Shown piece by piece: positions 43,250 through 51,992 of a DNA stretch of 64,000 nucleotides (within the stretch, counting starts at the first letter, position 1; every line of letters starts with the position of its first letter). Location of the stretch: NCBI GenBank assembly GCA_035515475.1, contig DATJBF010000049.1, forward strand, positions 25,126-89,125, in the 5' to 3' direction. The notes under the pieces were generated by a model, which saw nothing but the letters and a program-made list of their open reading frames with translations, did not search any database and was not told where the DNA came from. Position numbers and translations under genes: made by a program. This stretch comes from DATJBF01 sp035515475 (GTDB lineage Bacteria; Verrucomicrobiota; Verrucomicrobiia; Palsa-1439).

Positions 43250-44860
43250 GTGGACGCGATCAAACAAATACTGAAAAAGGGCGAGGAACTGCTGACGGGC
43301 CGGCGCCGGAAGAAGTTCGCCAAAGAAATCATCGTCAACGCCGAGGCGCTGGAGAACCGCGTCGCGGTCCTCGAAGACGGCCAGCTCGAAGAATTCAGCA
43401 TCGAGCGCACGACCGAAAAGCAGATCGTCGCCAGTGTGTTCAAGGGCCGCATCCGGAACCTCGAACCGGGGCTGAAAGCGGCGTTCGTCGACATCGGCTT
43501 CGAGAAGAACGCGTTCCTGCATTACTGGGACATCATTCCCGAGCAACTCGATCAGCGCGTCGATCTGCTCGAAACACCCGAGGGCGAACGCGCCAAACAG
43601 AAACCGAAGATCTCGCAGAAAGACATACCGCAGCTCTATCCGGCGGGGTCCGAAGTCATCGTGCAGGTCGTCAAGGGCCCCATCGGCACCAAGGGCCCGC
43701 GCGTCACCACCAACATCAGCATCCCGGGCCGCTACCTCGTGCTGATGCCATTCAATCCGCAGCGCGGCATCTCGCGCAAGATCGAGGACGACCGCGAGCG
43801 CCAGCGGCTCAAGAAAATCCTCCAACGGCTCCGCATCCCCGAGGGGATGGGCGTCATCGTGCGCACCGTGGGCGAGAACCAGAAGAAACGCTACTTCATT
43901 CGCGACCTCGAACTGCTGCTGCAAACGTGGAAACAGGTCGAGCAGAAGATCAAGACCCAGCCGGCGCCGTGCTGCGTGTTCCAGGAACCCGACCTCGTCG
44001 AACGCACCGTGCGGGATTTTCTCACCGAGGAAGTCGACCGCATCGTCGTCGACCACGAAGCCGCTTATGAACGCATCCGCAACATGATCGGCCAGATCAG
44101 CCGCCGGTCGCGGGGCAAGGTCCGGCTCTATACCGAGCCGACGCCGATCTTCAGCCGGTTCAACGTCGAAAAACAAATCGAGAACGCGTTTCGTCGCCAG
44201 GTCTGGCTGAAGTCCGGGGGCTACATCTGCATTGATGAAACCGAAGCGCTCGTGGCCATCGACATCAACACCGGCCGTCACAAATCGCAGAAGGACCTCG
44301 ACACGACGATTCTGCAAACCAATCTCGAAGCGGCGGACGAAATCTGCCGCCAGCTTCGCCTGCGCAACATTGGCGGACTGATCGTCATCGACTTCATCGA
44401 CATGCGCCACCGCAGCGACCAGCAAAAAGTCACGCAGCGCATGCGCGAGGGCGTCCGCCGCGACAAGGCCAAGACCCGGATCCTGAATATCTCGCAACTG
44501 GGTCTCATCGAAATGACCCGCCAACGCCACAGCGAAAGCATGGCCAGCGCCGTCTACGAGGATTGCCCGTACTGCAAGGGCAAAGGCATGGTCAAGAGCG
44601 CCCTGTCCATGTCGGTCGAGATCCAGCGCAAGATCGCCGAGATCCTCCGCAAATTGCGCGAGCAGGGCAAACACGAGACGCCGCAACTCCGCATCTTCGT
44701 TCACCCCGAGGTGCTCAGCCGCCTGCGCACCGAGGATGAAGCGTTGCTGATCGAACTGGAAAAGAAACTCAGCGGGAAACTCAGTTTCCGCGCCGATCCA
44801 TCGTTCCACTTCGAACAGTTCAAGATTGCCGACGCCATCAGCGGCCAGGACTTGGCCTAA
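43250..44860 (+). CDS. rng: ribonuclease E/G family protein (RNase G-like)
   Basis: 536-residue endoribonuclease. An S1-like region (KGRIRNLEPGLKAAFVDIGF, 65-84) is followed by the RNase-H-like and DNase-I-like parts with AIDINTG (336-342) and VIDFIDM (379-385) carrying the metal-binding Asp residues. CPYCKGKG (439-446) is the zinc-link. It lacks the long disordered tail of RNase E, so it resembles RNase G in size. The GTG start abuts the rodA TAA, and AGGAGG lies 9 nt upstream. Role: mRNA decay and rRNA 5' processing. Confidence 0.94.
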   Translation: MDAIKQILKKGEELLTGRRRKKFAKEIIVNAEALENRVAVLEDGQLEEFSIERTTEKQIVASVFKGRIRNLEPGLKAAFVDIGFEKNAFLHYWDIIPEQLDQRVDLLETPEGERAKQKPKISQKDIPQLYPAGSEVIVQVVKGPIGTKGPRVTTNISIPGRYLVLMPFNPQRGISRKIEDDRERQRLKKILQRLRIPEGMGVIVRTVGENQKKRYFIRDLELLLQTWKQVEQKIKTQPAPCCVFQEPDLVERTVRDFLTEEVDRIVVDHEAAYERIRNMIGQISRRSRGKVRLYTEPTPIFSRFNVEKQIENAFRRQVWLKSGGYICIDETEALVAIDINTGRHKSQKDLDTTILQTNLEAADEICRQLRLRNIGGLIVIDFIDMRHRSDQQKVTQRMREGVRRDKAKTRILNISQLGLIEMTRQRHSESMASAVYEDCPYCKGKGMVKSALSMSVEIQRKIAEILRKLREQGKHETPQLRIFVHPEVLSRLRTEDEALLIELEKKLSGKLSFRADPSFHFEQFKIADAISGQDLA

Positions 44861-44893
44861 AGCCACGACGTCCCCAGCCACGGACCGACACGG

Positions 44894-46183
44894 ATGAAGC
44901 GACGACGACGTCCCCCGGCAACGGCAACCGCCGACCCCGGCGGCCGTCGTCGCGTCCGTTGGTGTGCCCTCGTGCTTTCCTGTCTGGTCCCGTTGCGCGC
45001 GGTCGCCGCGCCCGCGTCCGACCAGCCGGGTTCCGACTCGGGTCCGCCGCGCGTCCTCACTCCCGACAACTCCTCGACGTTCGCATCGCTGTCCCGCTTC
45101 ACGGAGTTGCTCGACGCGCTGCAAAAGTACTACATCCAGCCGTCCCGCATCCGCCCGGGACCGAACACCACGGTTGCGCTCCGCGCGTTTGTCCGCTCGG
45201 TCGATCCTGAGGCCGACCTGCTGTCGCCCGAGGAAGTCGCCTCCACCAACGCCGCTGCGGGTGCGGACGTGGGAATCGACTGCGCCATCGGCGACGACTA
45301 CCCGGTCATCATCGCGCCGCGCGACGACAGCCCCGCCCAAGAAGCCGGCCTGCTCGCCGGCGAACAACTGATGGCCGTCGACGGCAAATCCATGCTTCAC
45401 GCGCGCCGCGTCGAGGTACAGCAGCTTCTCCGCGGACCGGCGAATTCCCCGGTGACACTGCGCGTGCTCGACCCGACGACGCGCGCCACCCGCGACGTGC
45501 GCTTGCAGCGGGCGGCGCGCAAGACTCCTGCCGGCGTCGTGCTGAAGTTTCTCAGCGGGCGCATCGCGTACTGTCGCGTCCCCGAATTCACGCACGCCGC
45601 GGTCGAAGCCCTTCATACCGCGATGGCGCGGGCCAAAGAAGAGCGCGCACCGGGTGTGATTCTCGACCTGCGCGACAATGCCGGTGGCAAGTTCGAGGCC
45701 GCGCAGGTTGCCGCATCAATGTTCCTGCCGGCGGGCGCGCCGATCGTCGCTTTGGATTATGCCGACCCGAGCCAACGCACGAGTTTCGTGAGCGACCAGG
45801 GCGAGAAGTTCACGGCGCCGCTGGTGCTGCTCGTCAACGGCGGTACGGCCGCCGAAGCCGAGATGGTTGCCGCCGCCCTCCAGGACCACAAACGCGCGCA
45901 ACTCATCGGCAGCAAGACCTTCGGGCGCGGCCTCCTCACCACGTCGGTCACCCTGAGCGACGGGTGCGTGCTGTCGGTGCCGACGGCGTACTACCGGCGC
46001 CCGTCGAATCAGATCATGCACGGCATCGGGGTAACGCCCGATATCGTTGTTGCGGTGCCGCGCGACACCGAGCGCTTGCTGGCCCACATCGGTTTCGCCA
46101 CCTTCAACTGGAAGAACGACAAGAACGCCGTGCTCAAGACCGACCTGCCGCTGGCCAAGGCGTTGGCGGCGCTGGCCAGGTGA
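44894..46183 (+). CDS. S41/Ctp-family PDZ protein lacking catalytic residues
   Basis: 429-residue exported protein: long Arg-rich N-region with a signal peptide (VRWCALVLSCLVPLRAVAA, 21-39), a PDZ domain (about 120-205) and an S41 domain with VILDLRDNAGGKFEAAQ and QIMHGIGVTPDI. In Ctp proteases the motif TASASE holds the catalytic Ser. Here the segment is TAAEAE (318-323), so that Ser is Ala320. The general-base Lys in TFGKG is Arg345 (TFGRG). The spacing of both positions matches the family (Asp331 is conserved). It is probably a non-proteolytic paralogue. Confidence 0.85.
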   Translation: MKRRRRPPATATADPGGRRRVRWCALVLSCLVPLRAVAAPASDQPGSDSGPPRVLTPDNSSTFASLSRFTELLDALQKYYIQPSRIRPGPNTTVALRAFVRSVDPEADLLSPEEVASTNAAAGADVGIDCAIGDDYPVIIAPRDDSPAQEAGLLAGEQLMAVDGKSMLHARRVEVQQLLRGPANSPVTLRVLDPTTRATRDVRLQRAARKTPAGVVLKFLSGRIAYCRVPEFTHAAVEALHTAMARAKEERAPGVILDLRDNAGGKFEAAQVAASMFLPAGAPIVALDYADPSQRTSFVSDQGEKFTAPLVLLVNGGTAAEAEMVAAALQDHKRAQLIGSKTFGRGLLTTSVTLSDGCVLSVPTAYYRRPSNQIMHGIGVTPDIVVAVPRDTERLLAHIGFATFNWKNDKNAVLKTDLPLAKALAALAR

Positions 46184-46217
46184 ACGCAGTTGCGGTGTCG
46201 ACACTTCATCTGCTAGC

Positions 46218-47567
46218 ATGGCGGCCATGCCCGTGATGAATTGGCGGTGGCAACCCGGAGTCGCAATCTGCCTGGCGCTGTGTCTCGCCGTGGCCGGCCA
46301 CGCCCAGGAAGCCGCCTTCAAGAAACTCAACGCGCAGGCGGCCGAGTTCTACCGGCAAGCCCAATACGCCGAGGCAGTCCGCCTGGCGCAGGACGCACTC
46401 AAGCTGGCCGAGAACGCCTTCGGCGAAACCGACCCGCAGGTCGCCACCGCCCTGAGCAATCTCGCGGAATACCAGCGGGCGCAGGGCAATTACACCGAGG
46501 CCGAGACCCTTCTCAAACGGGCGCTGGCCATCGACCAAAAAATGCTCGGCGACAATCACCCCGACGTGGCCGTCGACCTCAACAACCTCGCCCTGCTCCA
46601 CGACACCATGGGGCGTCACGCCGACGCGGAGCAGTTGTACCGCCAAGCCCTCGCCATCGACGAGAAAGCGCTCGGTCCGAACCATCCCGGCGTCGCGACG
46701 GATTTGAACAACCTGGCCGAGGCCTGTCGCGCCCAGGGCAAGCTCGCGGAAGCCGAGCCGCTTTACAAACGCGCCCTGACGATTTGGGAGAAGGCGCCCG
46801 ACCAAAACGCCCGGGCGATCGCGACCGTGCTCAGCAATCTGGGGGCGTTGTACGCCGCGCGAGACGAGCCGGCCAAGGCGGAGCCCCTGCTCGCGCGGGC
46901 GCTCACGATCTGGCAAAAACAGGTTCGCGCCGATCACCCGAGTCTCACGGCAACGTTGCGCGAGCTCGGCTCCGTGGAGATGTCGCTGGGCGCGTATGGG
47001 AAGGCAGAAACCCTCTATGCCCAACTGCTCTCGTCCACCGAAAAGAGCCGCGAGTCGCGCGACCAGCAGTTGTCCAAAGACCTCAGCAGTTTGGGAATGG
47101 CGCGGTACCTTGGAGGCAAATACGCGGCCGCCGAGTTGCCGATGGAGCAGGCGCTGGCGCTCGACGAGAAGATCTACGGGGAAAACAGCCTCACGGTCGC
47201 CGCCAGCCTCATGCATCTCGCCGAGGTCTACCGCGTCCAAGACAAGTACGCACAGGCGGAACCGCTCTACAAACGCGCGCTGCTCATCGACGAGACGACG
47301 CTCGGTCCCAAACACTCCGTGGTGGCAACCGATCTGCGAAACCTGGCGGCGTTGTACTCCCTTGAGGGCCGTCACGCCGACGCCGAACCGCTGCTCAAGC
47401 GGTTGCTCGCCATCCAAGAGGCCACGGTCGGCCCGAACAGTCCGCAGCTCGTTCCCATCCTCGACAGCTATGCCGCGACCCTACGGGCGCTGGGCCGGGC
47501 CGACGAAGCCAAGGCGATGGCGGCACGCGCCGGCGCCCTCCGCTCCCCACCCGCCAAGAAACTGTGA
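46218..47567 (+). CDS. secreted/periplasmic tetratricopeptide repeat protein
   Basis: 449-residue protein with a signal peptide (GVAICLALCLAVAGHAQ) and about nine TPR units of the 42-residue kinesin-light-chain type, for example ALSNLAEYQRAQGNYTEAET and DLNNLALLHDTMGRHADAEQ. Predicted to be a protein-interaction scaffold in the periplasm. It follows the S41-like protein by 34 bp, so the two may be co-transcribed. ATG at 46218; ATGs at 46227 and 46236 are also possible. Confidence 0.8.
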   Translation: MAAMPVMNWRWQPGVAICLALCLAVAGHAQEAAFKKLNAQAAEFYRQAQYAEAVRLAQDALKLAENAFGETDPQVATALSNLAEYQRAQGNYTEAETLLKRALAIDQKMLGDNHPDVAVDLNNLALLHDTMGRHADAEQLYRQALAIDEKALGPNHPGVATDLNNLAEACRAQGKLAEAEPLYKRALTIWEKAPDQNARAIATVLSNLGALYAARDEPAKAEPLLARALTIWQKQVRADHPSLTATLRELGSVEMSLGAYGKAETLYAQLLSSTEKSRESRDQQLSKDLSSLGMARYLGGKYAAAELPMEQALALDEKIYGENSLTVAASLMHLAEVYRVQDKYAQAEPLYKRALLIDETTLGPKHSVVATDLRNLAALYSLEGRHADAEPLLKRLLAIQEATVGPNSPQLVPILDSYAATLRALGRADEAKAMAARAGALRSPPAKKL

Positions 47568-47634
47568 ACAGCTAGAGGATTCGGCCGCAAAGAGGCACAA
47601 AGGCGCAGAAAGCTCCGCGCCTGACTCGTGCCTA

Positions 47635-47768
47635 GCCGCGCAACCACACCAATACAAGCCAAATAAGGTGTGGTTCGGCGTTTGACGAAGGTGAGAATTG
47701 AACCACAGAGGCACAGAGAACACCAACCTTGCGGAAGATTTGTTGTAGCCGCGAGCCCCTGCTCGCGG
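47635..47768. repeat. left copy of an imperfect 133-bp direct repeat
   Basis: Matches 49341-49473 in order and orientation: GCCGCG-AACC, then TACAAGCCAAATAA, GAGAAT, GAACC, GGCACAGA and TTGTAGCCGCGAGC. The two copies bracket the secreted-protein gene. A further GCGAGCAGGCTCGCGGCTAC palindrome follows to 47817. Confidence 0.75.
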
Positions 47769-47823
47769 GAAGCCAGACATCATCGCAAACACAGCGAGCA
47801 GGCTCGCGGCTACAAGCGACAGT

Positions 47824-49278
47824 CTACGGCACCAAGCGGACCCGATAGAAGCCGGCCGGTGCGTTGGTGGCCCCGCCCAAATAGAGCGCGCTTACTTCAG
47901 TCTCACCTGTGCCCGGCACAACAATCGCCGGATTCAGATCAACAAAATCATTCGATAAGCTGCCGGTGAACCCGGTGGTCGTCTGCAACACGTACCGCTT
48001 CCCGCCCACAGCCGTCCATGTCAGGAACATGTCGTCGTCGTCGGGCCAGATTTCGGTGATCCGAAACACCGACGCGCTGTTGGTGGGGTCGGTGCCGGCG
48101 AGAAACTCCGCGAGGTTGCTTTGTCCGTCGCCATCAGCGTCCGAGTCGGCATCAGCATTGAGCGGGTCGAGACCGTAGGACTGCTCCCAACCATTCGGCA
48201 TCCCATCGCCGTCGTCGTCGCGGGTCGGGTCGAGCACCGCACTGCCGTAGAGGAATGTCCCGCCGGTGCGAACGAACTGGGCGCAGTCGTTGGTCATGAC
48301 GAACCGGTCGACTTGCAGCGTGCCGCCGTTGAGGATCAGTTTGCCGTTCCGCACCTCGAACACCGCATCGCCCGTCGCGTTGGTGACGACGATGCTGCCG
48401 CTGTCGAGTTGAACCAGGTTGTCGCAGGTTGTCGAGGCGAACCCAATGGTGAGATTTGCGGCAAGAACCATCCCACTGGAGACGACGAGTGAGTTGGCCG
48501 ACCCTTGGTAGCCGACGGACAAGACATTGTTCTGCCAAGCGCCGCCGCTTGCAACACGGACGCTGTTGCTGTTGGAGTAAACACCTACGCGGCACATGTC
48601 GTTGATCACTTGGGCGCCATCCTTGATCTCCAAGCTGTTGCCACCACCCGAGCTGCCGATAACCAGCGCAGAGTTGCTCCAGATCGAACCGCTGCCCGTG
48701 ACCAATGCAATATTCGAGTCTCCAGAGGACCCAATATAGCCATTGCTGTCGAATGCCTTGCCCCCATTGCTGATCACTAGGCTATGGCCAACCCCAGAAC
48801 TGCCGACCCCTAGGCTGCTGGAGCAGCTCCAGACCGAGCCATCGCCGCTGACCAGCACTGAGTTGTTGCTACCGAAGTTACCACCAGGGGTCAAGTTTAC
48901 GATGCCAACCTGGCAAACGACTTGGCCGCCATCCTTGACCACCAAACTATTGCCCGATCCGCCAAAATAACCGATGAACAAGACCCCGCCATTGCTCCAA
49001 ACCGAGCCGGTGCCGTCGACCAATACGCTGTTGTTGTCAGCCGAACCCCAGCCAATATAGCTGTTTGCGCTCGATGGTACGTTCAAGACGCCCCCGTTGA
49101 TCAGTTGAAGCTGGTCAAAGGCCGTGCCGTTGCCAACGTAATAGAAGTAGCCCGTCCAATTGCTGATTACGCCGCTGATGATGTTGGTTTGGAAATCGGC
49201 CGTGAATTGAGCGTTGGCGGGTCGGGAACCAAGAACGATCCCCGCGACAAATCCCAAGACGGAACAAGCGCGTTTCAT
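47824..49278 (-). CDS. secreted protein with autotransporter-like beta repeats and calcium-binding repeats
   Basis: 484-residue exported protein: signal peptide (ACSVLGFVAGIVLGSRPANA), then 10 or more beta-strand repeats around NNSVLVDGTGSVWSN, NSLVVKDGGQV and NSVLVSGDGSVWS. These are of the passenger-associated (T5SS-like) type. Residues about 365-405 are thrombospondin-3/EF-like loops (DPTRDDDGDGMPNGWEQ and DADSDADGDGQSNLAEF) that bind calcium. The C-terminal beta domain ends RVRLVP. No barrel or sorting tail was recognised. Start MKRACSV at 49278. Flanked by direct repeats. Confidence 0.7.
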   Translation of the reverse strand: MKRACSVLGFVAGIVLGSRPANAQFTADFQTNIISGVISNWTGYFYYVGNGTAFDQLQLINGGVLNVPSSANSYIGWGSADNNSVLVDGTGSVWSNGGVLFIGYFGGSGNSLVVKDGGQVVCQVGIVNLTPGGNFGSNNSVLVSGDGSVWSCSSSLGVGSSGVGHSLVISNGGKAFDSNGYIGSSGDSNIALVTGSGSIWSNSALVIGSSGGGNSLEIKDGAQVINDMCRVGVYSNSNSVRVASGGAWQNNVLSVGYQGSANSLVVSSGMVLAANLTIGFASTTCDNLVQLDSGSIVVTNATGDAVFEVRNGKLILNGGTLQVDRFVMTNDCAQFVRTGGTFLYGSAVLDPTRDDDGDGMPNGWEQSYGLDPLNADADSDADGDGQSNLAEFLAGTDPTNSASVFRITEIWPDDDDMFLTWTAVGGKRYVLQTTTGFTGSLSNDFVDLNPAIVVPGTGETEVSALYLGGATNAPAGFYRVRLVP

Positions 49279-49340
49279 TGGCTGCTCCGCAACTCTCTCC
49301 TGCCTCAAGGGGTGAAACAGCGCTTAACGCGAGGATGATA

Positions 49341-49473
49341 GCCGCGTAACCGCGCCGGTACAAGCCAAATAAAGGGCGGGTTTGGGGTTTGGCGAAAGCG
49401 AGAATCGAACCGCAAAGGCACAGACATCGCCGGGCCCGCCGAAGACATGTTGTAGCCGCGAGCGGGCTCGCGG
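49341..49473. repeat. right copy of the imperfect 133-bp direct repeat
   Basis: Partner of 47635-47768, 1706 bp apart. It ends in a TTGTAGCCGCGAGC...GCTCGCGGCTACAA palindrome just before larB. Confidence 0.75.
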
Positions 49474-49560
49474 CTACAATCCGGTGGTAATCCAAAGACG
49501 CACCCGTAGCTTCGGGTCCCACAAACGGGATTGGCGGTTTCTGACGGGGTCTGCTAACGT

Positions 49561-50334
49561 ATGGACGTGAATCAGGCGAAACTGGCGGGGTTGCTTGACG
49601 ACGTTCGCGCCGGCAAACGGTCGGTGAACACCGCGTTGCGGCAACTCAAATCATTGGCGATTCACGACCTGGATTTTGCGCGCGTAGACGGACATCGTGC
49701 CCTGCGAAAAGGGTTTCCCGAGGTCATTTATTGCGAGGGCAAGACGGCCGCGCAGGTCGTGAAGATTGCGCGAACGATCCTCCGCCACAACGAAAACCTG
49801 CTGGCCACGCGAGCATCGAAGGAAACGTCTCGTGCCCTGAAACGCGCGTTCCCGAAAGCCAAGTACCACGAGGCGGCACGAGCGGTGACGGTTATTCGCA
49901 AGCCGCTGCCGAAACGCATGGGCACCATCGCGGTGCTGTGCGCCGGGACAACCGACATCCCGGTTGCCGAGGAGGCCGTCGTCACGGCCGACATCATGGG
50001 CAACCGCGTGAAACGGTTTTACGACGTGGGCGTGGCTGGCCTTCACCGCCTGTTGGCGCTCAACGAAGAACTGCTCGACGCGAACGTGCTGATCGTCGTG
50101 GCCGGCATGGAAGGCGCCTTGCCGAGCGTGGTCGGCGGTCTCGTGGACAAACCCGTCATCGCCGTCCCCACCAGCGTCGGCTACGGCGCGAGCTTCGGCG
50201 GCATCGCCGCGCTGTTGGCCATGCTCAACTCCTGCGCCAGCGGCGTCACGGTCGTCAACATCAACAACGGCTTCGGCGCCGGCTACGCGGCGAGTTTGAT
50301 CAACCAACTTTCAGCCACGGATTCACACAGATGA
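49561..50334 (+). CDS. larB: LarB, nicotinate-dinucleotide carboxylase for the nickel-pincer cofactor
   Basis: 257-residue protein related to PurE. LCAGTTDIPVAEEA (125-138) and the GVAGLHRLL, VVAGMEGALPSVVGGL and PTSVGYGASFGG blocks are LarB-specific. It carboxylates and hydrolyses nicotinic acid adenine dinucleotide in the synthesis of the nickel-pincer nucleotide cofactor of lactate racemase-type enzymes. larC follows 49 bp downstream; larE and larA are not in the window. The last residues (Ser-Ala-Thr-Asp-Ser-His-Arg) are encoded by a GATTCACACAGATGAACAC repeat. Confidence 0.92.
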   Translation: MDVNQAKLAGLLDDVRAGKRSVNTALRQLKSLAIHDLDFARVDGHRALRKGFPEVIYCEGKTAAQVVKIARTILRHNENLLATRASKETSRALKRAFPKAKYHEAARAVTVIRKPLPKRMGTIAVLCAGTTDIPVAEEAVVTADIMGNRVKRFYDVGVAGLHRLLALNEELLDANVLIVVAGMEGALPSVVGGLVDKPVIAVPTSVGYGASFGGIAALLAMLNSCASGVTVVNINNGFGAGYAASLINQLSATDSHR

Positions 50335-50383
50335 ACACAGATTTGCCGTCGTCCGTGAAGATCCGAGCAAGTCTGTGGCCAAG

Positions 50384-51628
50384 ATGAAACTTCTCTATCT
50401 CGACTGCTTCTCTGGTATCAGCGGCGACATGTTCCTCGGCGCGCTGCTGGATCTCGGCGTGTCGGAGGACAAACTGCGGGGAGAACTCACGAAACTCAAG
50501 CTCTCGGGCTTCACGATCTCGACGCGGCGGGTGGTGAAACAGAACGTTTCGGCGACGAAATTCGACGTGATTGAGGAACCGAGGCATTCGGCGGTCCGCG
50601 GAACCGGCGCTACGCGTTCCCATCGCGGATATACCGAAATCGTGGCGATGATCGAGGACAGCGGACTGTCGGACACCGTGAAACGGCGGGCGCTGAGCCT
50701 CTTCAAGCGCGTCGGCGAGGCGGAAGCCAAAATCCATGGGATTCCACTGGAGAAAGTCCATTTTCACGAGGTCGGCGCCGTCGATTCGATCGTCGACATC
50801 GTCGGCGCGTCCATCGCGGTCGACGCGCTGGGCGTAGATGAAATTCAGGCATCGCCGCCGCGGCTCGGGTCCGGGTTTGTCGACACGGCCCACGGACGGC
50901 TCCCCGTGCCGGTCCCGGCGACGTTGGAGTTGTTGCGAGGTATTCCGACCCAGGGCGGCAGCGACCCGGCCGAACTGGTGACGCCGACCGGGGCAGCGTT
51001 GTTGGCGGAGTTCTGCACGACATTCGGCCCGCTGCCGCCGATGAGCGTCGAAAAAATCGGTTATGGAGCCGGTTCCCGCGACCTGGAAAGGGCGCCCAAC
51101 GTGTTGCGCGCGGTGGTGGGAGAAGCGAGCATCCGCCTTCGTCCCGCTGGGCGGGACTACGACGGACAAGAGAGTGAAGAGACCGATACGATCGGCGTCA
51201 TCGAGACGAACATCGACGATATGAACCCCCAGTTGTTCGGCGATGTGCTGGAGCGGGTGCTGGCCGCGGGGGCACTCGATGCGTTCCTGACGCCGGTGCA
51301 GATGAAAAAGAACCGGCCCGGCACGCTCCTCACCGTGTTGTGTGAGCGCAACGACGTCGATCGCCTGGCGGAATTGTTGCTCACCCACACGACGAGTTTC
51401 GGGGTGCGCACGCACGAGGCGCAACGGCGGAAATTGTCACGCGAAATTGTCAAAGTCGTCACCAGGTTTGGCGAAATCGAAGTAAAGATCGGACGGCTCG
51501 GCGATCGGATCGTGTCCCGTACGCCCGAATACGAATCCTGCAAGCAGGCGGCGTCGAAGGCCGGCGTGTCGGTGAAAGAAGTGTACGAGGAAACGCTCCG
51601 CTGCCTGGCGTCTGTAGCCGAAGCGTAA
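50384..51628 (+). CDS. larC: LarC, nickel insertion cyclometallase
   Basis: 414-residue CTP-dependent enzyme that inserts Ni into the pincer nucleotide. YLDCFSGISGDMFLGAL (5-21), HFHEVGAVDSIVDIVGA and GVIETNIDDMNPQ are family blocks. It is encoded in one frame, unlike the frameshifted larC1/larC2 of lactobacilli. ATG at 50384; a GTG three codons upstream is possible. The last codons and TAA stop (Val-Ala-Glu-Ala-stop) come from a GTAGCCGAAGC palindrome. Confidence 0.93.
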   Translation: MKLLYLDCFSGISGDMFLGALLDLGVSEDKLRGELTKLKLSGFTISTRRVVKQNVSATKFDVIEEPRHSAVRGTGATRSHRGYTEIVAMIEDSGLSDTVKRRALSLFKRVGEAEAKIHGIPLEKVHFHEVGAVDSIVDIVGASIAVDALGVDEIQASPPRLGSGFVDTAHGRLPVPVPATLELLRGIPTQGGSDPAELVTPTGAALLAEFCTTFGPLPPMSVEKIGYGAGSRDLERAPNVLRAVVGEASIRLRPAGRDYDGQESEETDTIGVIETNIDDMNPQLFGDVLERVLAAGALDAFLTPVQMKKNRPGTLLTVLCERNDVDRLAELLLTHTTSFGVRTHEAQRRKLSREIVKVVTRFGEIEVKIGRLGDRIVSRTPEYESCKQAASKAGVSVKEVYEETLRCLASVAEA

Positions 51629-51726
51629 GCTTCGGCCATCGCCAGGGCCGCGCCGCGTGAGCGTGCAACGGCGGGAAGCAAAACGGCGGTCACCGACCGC
51701 GGCTGCAGTGTAGTGGAGGAGACGTT

Positions 51727-51900
51727 ATGATCGACAAGGAACTGCTGGAAATCCTGGCGTGCCCGCAATGCAAGGCCGACGTGAAACTCGAGGGCGACAA
51801 CATCGTCTGCACGAACCCGCAGTGCGGCCTGCGGTATCCGATCCGCGACGGCATTCCTGTGATGCTGGTCGACGAAGCGGAGAAGCCGGCCCCCAAATGA
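51727..51900 (+). CDS. Trm112/UPF0434-family small zinc-ribbon protein
   Basis: 57-residue protein: MIDKELLEILACPQCK opens it, with a second Cys pair in IVCTNPQCGLRYPIRDGIP. CPxC plus CxxxxC and the YPIRDGIPVML tail are typical of the YcaR/Trm112-like family. GGAGGAG lies 6-7 nt upstream of the ATG. Bacterial members are of unclear function and are often next to lipid or sugar genes; here a GT2 follows. Confidence 0.88.
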   Translation: MIDKELLEILACPQCKADVKLEGDNIVCTNPQCGLRYPIRDGIPVMLVDEAEKPAPK

Positions 51901-51915
51901 GCCAACTCGATCCGA

Positions 51916-51979
51916 GTGGCACAGGCGTCCCTGCCTGTGGATCTCTGATTCCCAACACAGGCAGGGACGCCTGTGCCAC
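51916..51979. repeat. perfect 24-bp inverted repeat (GGCACAGGCGTCCC type)
   Basis: Two perfect 24-nt arms (51916-51939 and 51956-51979) around a 16-nt loop; the arms contain GGCACAGGCGTCCCTGCCTG. Related to the units inserted in pabB. Could act as a terminator-like hairpin. Confidence 0.9.
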
Positions 51980-51992
51980 CAGATAATTGCCG

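Noticed and set aside
41839..44070. 743-codon plus-strand frame
   Set aside because: Crosses mrdA, rodA and rng in another frame; low-complexity Gly/Arg/Ala composition.
43214..45616. 800-codon minus-strand frame
   Set aside because: Antisense to rng and the S41-like gene, both supported by intact motifs.
46206..47417. 403-codon minus-strand frame
   Set aside because: Antisense to the TPR gene; its apparent repeats mirror the TPR codons.
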